Assembly: GCA_948470475.1 (NCBI GenBank)
Contig: OX419340.1
Coordinates: 15,330,616-15,394,615 of the forward strand
From: Galaxea fascicularis
Taxonomy: Eukaryota; Cnidaria; Anthozoa; Scleractinia; Euphylliidae
DNA: 64,000 bases
Direction of reading: 5' to 3'
The position numbers and the translations under genes are program-made. The notes under the pieces were generated by a model. That model searched no databases and was not told the origin of the DNA. It worked only from the letters and a program-made list of their open reading frames with translations. Positions 57,727-64,000 of this stretch are shown piece after piece. How positions within the stretch are numbered: the stretch's first letter is position 1; each line of letters starts with the position of its first letter.

Positions 57727-60700
57727 ATGGCTGTTTCCGATAAACATAAAGGGGAACTTAGTGGAGTCGCCTTTTCAGTAGTCATCAGCTTTATAGCCGT
57801 CTGTGTCTCGATAGCTTGTTTGCTCTACATAGTCTTCTTCTCTGTACCGAACGCGCATTGCAGCTGTCCTCAGAAGGAGGAAACACGTTCGATGCCAAAG
57901 GTAATCAGGAATGTAACAGCTCTGGCAAAGGAAGCCAGAGGTCCGCCGAAGGATGATACAGGTCGAGAAGATCTTCTGGACAACCGCGTCAAGCAACGGG
58001 CAGAGGAAAAACTCTCCAGGAAACGCAGGCAAACACAGACACAAACGCAGATCACCGGTGACACTGCTTTTGGGGGATATCTTCACAACGCTATTTTGCG
58101 AGTACAGCAGCAAGTGATTGTCTTAGAGGGAAGGTAAGATGCTCTCAAGAAAATTGTCACATGAACTCCTTTAATATCAAACGTAACCGCAAGGAGCTTC
58201 AAGGGATAACCGACCCGATAAATTTCGCTGGTGCTTCGCATGCAATACCCTGCATGCGAAGCACCAGCGAAATTTATCGGGTTTATTCTTTGTCGGACTT
58301 GTCCCTCAAATTTTTCTTGATGGGAAATCAAGATCTCCGTCAAAAGTTAATCATCTCAGTTGGTAATGCTTAAAACTGTCACAGCAAAGCCGCAGGGAGC
58401 TTTTCGGATTCTCGGGGTACCCCATTTACCCGTGCGGGAGTTTCATCCATTGGGATATAACATAACTCCGACGAGGCTCTTTCCGATAGGAGTTCCTTTT
58501 TCACTCTCATAGTAAGCTAAAAGGTGGTAAAAGGAAAAATCCGAGGGTCGCTAAAGTAGATCGTGAGCCAGAATGGCAGCAAAAGCTGACTAGAACGTTT
58601 CTGTATGAAATTTCAACACGAAGATAGCGCTTGCCTCCGGGAAAAAAGTTACACCGCAATGTTCTTTTCTTCTCCTATTTCATGATCACGGAGTATGCAA
58701 ATATTTGTGACACAATGCTTTGCTTTGTGTGTTGAAACAGTTCAAGGTGCTGCATTGAGCAACACTGCATTAAGCAGATACAATATTTTTGAGGAAGGGG
58801 CAGTGGACAAAGGAGATTGGGCACTTGGAAAACAAATCTGCAAGTCTGCACTACGCAGAGATCAAGGGCACCCAACGAACCAAATCAACTAAAAGCTGTA
58901 AAAAAAACATTTTTAAGTACATTATAGTGTTTGAAGCCTGTTTAGCTTAACGAATTTGATCTGTTCGGATTCCTTAGCTGAGATTTTAATTGTCCGAAAA
59001 CTTTAGGGAGCAAAATCTTCGTTTGAGCAATTGCTAGCTAAAATGAACTTTCCACGAACTTTCTAGAAAACTATTTGTTTTCCGAAAATGCTAGCTGACG
59101 TTTTTGACTGCCAAAAGCAGCAAATATGACCCTTCCGGAAGCGTCAGGGGCTATTATTTCCCCATTGTGAATCTTTAAGGCCACGTTTCAGTTACAATAA
59201 TCCGAGCGCACTCTTTGATCAACGCCGAAAACCTAAAGCGGTCTACGATCCACCGAACAGATATCTACCGAAACTTGTCGTTGGTGCCCCTGAAAGATAG
59301 GTCTTGCGAAGTAGCAGTGACAAAAATTCGCATAGAGCTTTTCATTGCCAACAAACAAATTCGCGGAGAAATTTTCCGTTCTGCTTCAGTCATAAATGAA
59401 ACGATCTGCCTCTTACACTTGAATTACACTCCTTTTTTTTTTATAAAAAATCTTTTTTTTAAGAACGTTGAGGATGAGATGCACCAAAATTATAAGAACA
59501 TGCTAAGTACATACCCAGGCTGAGAGGGCGAAACGAAATTGGGCAAAACGAAATGAATCGAAATGGAAAACGTGTACTCTGCGAAATGGGAAATTTGTAC
59601 CTTTGCGCCTTTGTACTTTTGTATTCTGTGAAACTCGAGTTTCCGCTCTCAAGTTCATGTAAAAACAATGTGCTTTGATACTGAGGTATACTGGTCACGT
59701 CCGCAGTGATTTATTAGGGAGTTTAAGATTCTACGACGCGACGGCAACGAAACGTCATTTCAAAATACAACTTCTCGTTTGTGTAACTCTTTCGAGATTA
59801 TTCCAATTTGTTTAACATGAAAAATGCTGGCGAGCTGGCTAGGGTCTAAATTACTGTGAATGATGTTAAAGCAAAGAAAGAGAAAGAAAAACTTGTCACC
59901 ATACACTTACGTTCTCGAGAAAACCCCAAATTTGGTCATTTCACGTTGTTGTTTCGCAGAGGACGGCAAAGAAATGTACCAAAATGTTTTTTCGTTCTCT
60001 TTCTTTGCGTTAACACCGTTCATAGTAATTTAGGCTCTGGCCAGCTCGCCAGCATTTTTCATGTTAAACAAATTGGAATAATCTCGAAAAAGTTACACAA
60101 ACGAGAAGTTGTATTTTGAAATGACGTTTTCGTTGCCGTCGCGTCGTAGAATCTCAAACTCCCTATTGAATTAAGAGCGTCTTAAAAACGTTTTTAGGCT
60201 CAAATCGCAAAAAAAAAAAAATAATAATAATAAAAAAATAAGATCGTTCAACCTCAACTCCAATATTAGACGCTCTTATAAAAAGTGTGTGGCTTGCGTT
60301 GACTTACGTTGAGTGTCAACACCAAAAAAAAAAAAAAAAACTTTAAAGGTAACTTACGTGAGGTAAGAATTTGAATGTCATAAATTTACGTTAAGTTTGC
60401 CCTTCTCACACTATGCATGATATGTATAGATTCAGCCTCATTTCAAACCAGTAGTCTTTACTATCTCTCACGACGCTAGGGATGATTTAGAAGATTAATA
60501 ATAATTTTTACAAGCCTAAACGTTTGAGACTTTATTTTGGCAACTGGTGAACGTGCATCTTTGCTATTATGTACATTTTACTTCATTGGCGAATGTTAAA
60601 CGACAAGAACAAACATGCGAACAACATTAACTGAAAAAAGCCTATGTCAAATTAAAACATTTTTCTTGTTTCGACAAACCAACCTGGTCGCCGATTTTTC

Positions 60701-62865
60701 CTTCTGGGTAGTAAAACCAAACTAGGGGGCCCTTCGAACAATTGCATTACTACTGTCTTCTGCTCTTCTTTCAGGTTGAAGTTAACGCCATTTGCACTTG
60801 AAACGCCCTTTATTTTCTAATATTTAATATTAACTCCCGTGAGACAAAATCAAAATCCCTCCCCTCATGTCTGCTTGAAACAGGGTTTGATCAAGTTACT
60901 CAAATAGCGTGATGCGTCATTGGCGCATCAAGTTCCACTTTTCCCCTTCCGTTAGAACGCCTTCCACACAGGTTGCTGGTTACGTGAGCGAACACGCAAC
61001 TAGCAACGATCCATTACACCTTTACCATGTTTACAATAATCATTTCATTTGTACTTCTTACAGAACTCAGTATCTGCAGGACCAATATACCAAGAAACAA
61101 ACTCAGATGTTATCGCGAGGACCTCCTGGTTCCCCAGGACCGTCGGGAAGAGATGGAGTGGATGGGAGACCTGGGATGGATGGCCCTATGGGGCACCCTG
61201 GCAGAGATGGACCACAAGGAAAAGATGGTTATCCTGGGGCCGCCGGGGCCTCCGGTCCCCCTGGGGTAAACGGTCTTCCAGGACAAAGAGGAGAGAGAGG
61301 TTTTAAAGGACAAAAGGGTGAATTTGGTCTAAAAGGTTCGTTACTTTCGTTGTCTTTCCTCCGAGACTAAAATTTAAGCTCTTGGTAAGAATTTTTAGGT
61401 ACGTTTAATGTGATTTGAGGAAGCTTATTAAACACGGCTGAAATCTGGGCGACCGTTGGTTCATTTCACACCGTCATTTCAAGATACTATTTAATCCTTG
61501 TTGAAAAATTTACAGACAATTTTAAGGATCATAAATATAATAGAAAACTTGTTCTCGTTAGCTAACTGCCGAATAAAGTGTTTTGTCTTGTGCTGTTGTT
61601 TAGGTGATCGAGGTTCATCAGGAACAAAGGGAGCAAGAGGAGCCTCTGGAATACCGGGCGAAAACGGTGAGCCGGGGATCCCCGGTAGGGTCGGAATCAA
61701 GGGCGACAAAGGGGAACCGGGTGAGACTACCTGCTATGTCACGGAGAGGGGTCGGCGACTGGAGAAACCTTGTTTGGAAGCTTCATTGTACGAGGAACCA
61801 GGCAGGGATCAATCCAGTGGTGATATGGGAGGGCTGACGTACATCCGATGGGGTCGGACAACATGCCCGGTGGGAGGTGCTAGGATTGTTTACTCAGGTA
61901 AGAGAAAAACACGTTGTACGCCCAACGTTTATTAATAGGACGCTGGAGCTGAAGCTAATCGTAACCGGTCGCGCTTGCGTAGCCATGACATGCACCTCGA
62001 CAAAAATCACGACCTTTTTGCTGCCCAATCATCCATTTTTCAAACATGTCACCTGTAAGATCAACATGCAAGTATTTCCTTCTTCCATTGTAGTTGCAAA
62101 TGATTGCAATGCCTAAGGAAAAATCTAATTTCTAGTGGCTCTCTTTGGATGAACTCTATCACGTCACGTGGTCAATTTAAGCCAATGAAAAGTTGAGAGG
62201 TAAACTATAAAGTTGCATAGCAGTATAGCAGCTGTATTAATGCCTCCTTGGCTCATGTTAATGCACTTGGGAAGCACTAGGTGGATTTCAGTTTGTTGTC
62301 TAAAAACACACCAGAAAACACACTCGAGTGAGGAGGAAAATGCACCGAGCTCACCACCATACCGCAATGCCTTTACCAAACATTTTTTCGTCTCGCAGGA
62401 CAAGCTGCGGGAACACGCCATGAGAAACCACGAACAGGCGGATCTCCATTCATTTGCGTACCCAACCAGCCTTGGTACTTTGGTCAGGTAGATCCCAGCA
62501 CACCTCTAGGAAACGTATCGCAGACGAGCTCCGAGGTCCTTGCACTGGATAAAACCAGGAGCACACTTCACGGCACCTACTTCTATTTGCCATGCGTGCT
62601 GTGCCTGGTGCGCAAGCGCAGTGTGCAGATCATGTTACCCGCTCGCAAGAAGTGCTACCGGGGATGGCACCGTGAGTATGATGGTTATCTGACAGTGCAG
62701 ACTAATTGGAAGGACCACAAGGATGTCATCTGTGTGGATCGACAGTCCAGGGGACTGCTACAGGATGCCCAATATGTTCGAGGGCTTTATGCCAGTTGCG
62801 AGACATTCTCGTGTCCACCATATGTGGAATCAGAGAGACTGCCTTGTGTGGTATGCACCATGTAA
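57727..62865 (+). CDS. Type II transmembrane collagen with C4-type cysteine-rich tail
   Basis: Four exons, 57727-58133, 61064-61335, 61604-61897 and 62399-62865, join in phase to give 479 residues. A short cytoplasmic start is followed by a signal anchor at about residues 13-38 ([20 protein letters not shown]). A linker holds LSRKRRQ, a furin-type site at residues 98-101, and a possible coiled coil ([14 protein letters not shown]). From about residue 155 there are 37 uninterrupted Gly-X-Y triplets. The tail has [47 protein letters not shown] and CVVCTM, the pattern of sponge and cnidarian short-chain C4-like collagens. The protein is expected at the cell surface and may be shed by cleavage at RKRR. 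The layout recalls MACIT collagens and ectodysplasin, but there is no TNF domain. Intron 1 (2.9 kb) holds a MITE and a palindrome. Confidence 0.93.
58208..58284. repeat. Perfect palindrome in collagen intron 1
   Basis: CCCGATAAATTTCGCTGGTG then CTTCGCATGCA is mirrored exactly around a short AATACCC centre. The arms are 31 bases. Confidence 0.88.
59716..60164. mobile_element. 449-bp MITE with very long terminal inverted repeats
   Basis: It runs from AGGGAGTTTAAGATTCTACG to CGTAGAATCTCAAACTCCCT. The mirrored region extends about 130 bases inward (GCGACGGCAACGAAA, CAAAATACAACTTCTCGTTT, TTTAACATGAAAAATGCTGG). ATT flanks both sides (59713-59715 and 60165-60167), a candidate 3-bp target duplication. 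It lies in intron 1 of the collagen gene. Confidence 0.9.
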
Positions 62866-62962
62866 ACTCTATAACAGTGTTCAGTGCTGTCTTTTGGTCG
62901 TGCATCTCATTAGCGATACGTAATCCATTGTTTTAAAATTATCGATTATCAACGCAAAACTA

Positions 62963-62968
62963 AATAAA
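62963..62968 (+). terminator. Polyadenylation signal of the collagen gene
   Basis: AATAAA about 100 bases after the TAA stop, followed by GT-rich sequence. It is the first such hexamer after the stop. Confidence 0.7.
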
Positions 62969-63049
62969 GTGGCTTTATTATCACAAGGAAATAATTAAGC
63001 AATGCATGTATTTTGCCGCAGAGCTGTTTTATATGTTGTCCAAGGTTGT

Positions 63050-64000
63050 TCGATTCAAACGACGTACCGCTAAATGTTAACTAACGACTTACCTAATTGT
63101 CTGTTAAATTCTGAATCTGGAATGTATACTGATGGCACACGCATAACCTTTGTTAGTAATAACATCCTAAATATTAACACTGTTTTAAATGAAGATCTTG
63201 CAATTGCTGGAGCTGAAACAATGGCTAACTGTTAACAAGATTACTCTTAACGCATCTAGAACCGAGTTTATGTTGATCTGATTAAGGCGCAGGCTAAGCA
63301 CGTTTTACAACTCTCCGTGACTTATGATCGACGATGCACCTGTAACTCAAGTTACTTGTTCACATTGACATGAATTTATTTTGGAATGTTCATGTTGAAA
63401 ATCTATGTAAGAAAATCGCGTCTGGTATTTTTGTGGTATTTCTAGTTTCTGGTAGCGTTGGAGAGAGTGAGGTCTTTCGTTCCAAACGAGCTCTCCGATC
63501 TATCTTCATGTATTTAATACAGCCCCACTTTGCCGGATAACTGCAATTCTGTCTGGGGATGTTGAGGTAAAACTCTAGCTCACAAACTCCAAAATCGCGC
63601 TACGCGCATCATGACTTACTTTCTCGAACTATGATGCCAACGCTGATAACCTTATCCAAAATCTTGAATAGCTAAAACTTGATTCTCACCAATCGATCCA
63701 TAAAGCTGTGATGGTTTATAAGTCGCTTAATGGTCTTGCGCCCGATTATCTTAGTTCTAAATTTGTTGACCGTAGTTGCGTCTTCAATTCCTCAAGAGAC
63801 ACATAGGGCAAACTTGCTATTCCACAGCCACACAAAAACTATATGAAAAAAATAGCTTCAGCTACTCTGGAGCAGTTCTTTGGAATAGCTTACCAATCGA
63901 GCTCTGGCAGGCTGCGTTCACAATTGCGATGATCCTTTTACTTCTTGGTTATTTACCCGGAGTTCAATATGTCCTTTTCATACAGTTATTATCAAATGGG
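63050..64000 (+). pseudogene. Decayed LINE (non-LTR retrotransposon), 3' part of reverse transcriptase ORF
   Basis: Across shifting frames the translation gives pieces typical of the end of a LINE reverse transcriptase and its C-terminal region: KITLNASRTEFMLI, LMIDDAPVTQV, RSIFMYLIQPHF, HKAVMVYKSLNGLAPDYL and WNSLPIELRQAA. Several stops and frameshifts break it, so it is dead. It runs off the right edge. Confidence 0.78.

Noticed and set aside
57727..62865. Ectodysplasin-like TNF ligand paired with the neighbouring receptor-like genes
   Set aside because: The membrane anchor, furin site and collagen stretch fit, but the C-terminal domain is of C4-collagen type with many cysteines, and there is no TNF homology domain. 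Proximity alone does not show pairing.

Overview
The window is a piece of an animal nuclear genome, AT-rich, with many short exons spread across long introns that are crowded with short DNA-transposon derivatives. The gene content and repeat types (a membrane-anchored collagen with a sponge/cnidarian short-chain-collagen tail, small TNF-receptor-like genes, tRNA-derived SINEs, a Penelope-like element with a hammerhead ribozyme) suggest a cnidarian, most likely a stony coral. That placement is an inference; no species marker was seen.

Layout. (1) 1-10,988, minus strand: the first ten coding exons of mitochondrial aconitase (ACO2), from the presequence to the middle of the protein; the 3' half lies beyond the left edge. 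(2) 13,671-18,621, minus strand: a complete six-exon TMEM220 gene. (3) 20,737-21,501, plus strand: an unrecognised single-exon, all-helical 254-residue protein. (4) 23,259-44,335, minus strand: a complete 22-exon eIF3L gene of about 540 residues; all junction phases agree. Its introns hold an antisense Penelope-like fragment with a well-preserved hammerhead ribozyme core, several MITEs, a foldback element and a small Crypton/KIAA1958-like exon. (5) 46,040-48,745 and 51,667-54,066, plus strand: two tandem small type I membrane proteins, each with a signal peptide, one six-cysteine domain resembling a TNF-receptor (BCMA/TACI/Fn14-like) module and one transmembrane helix. (6) 57,727-62,865, plus strand: a four-exon type II transmembrane collagen with a furin-type RKRR site, 37 uninterrupted Gly-X-Y triplets and a cysteine-rich C4-collagen-type tail. 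(7) about 63,050-64,000: a decayed LINE.

ACO2, TMEM220 and eIF3L are housekeeping or conserved genes with no visible functional link; their common orientation is probably incidental. The right third is different: three cell-surface genes in one orientation, two of them an apparent tandem duplication, in repeat-rich DNA. This is the most promising accessory region. The remaining sequence is intron or intergenic DNA, mostly inverted-repeat elements; several families are present two or three times and some are nested.
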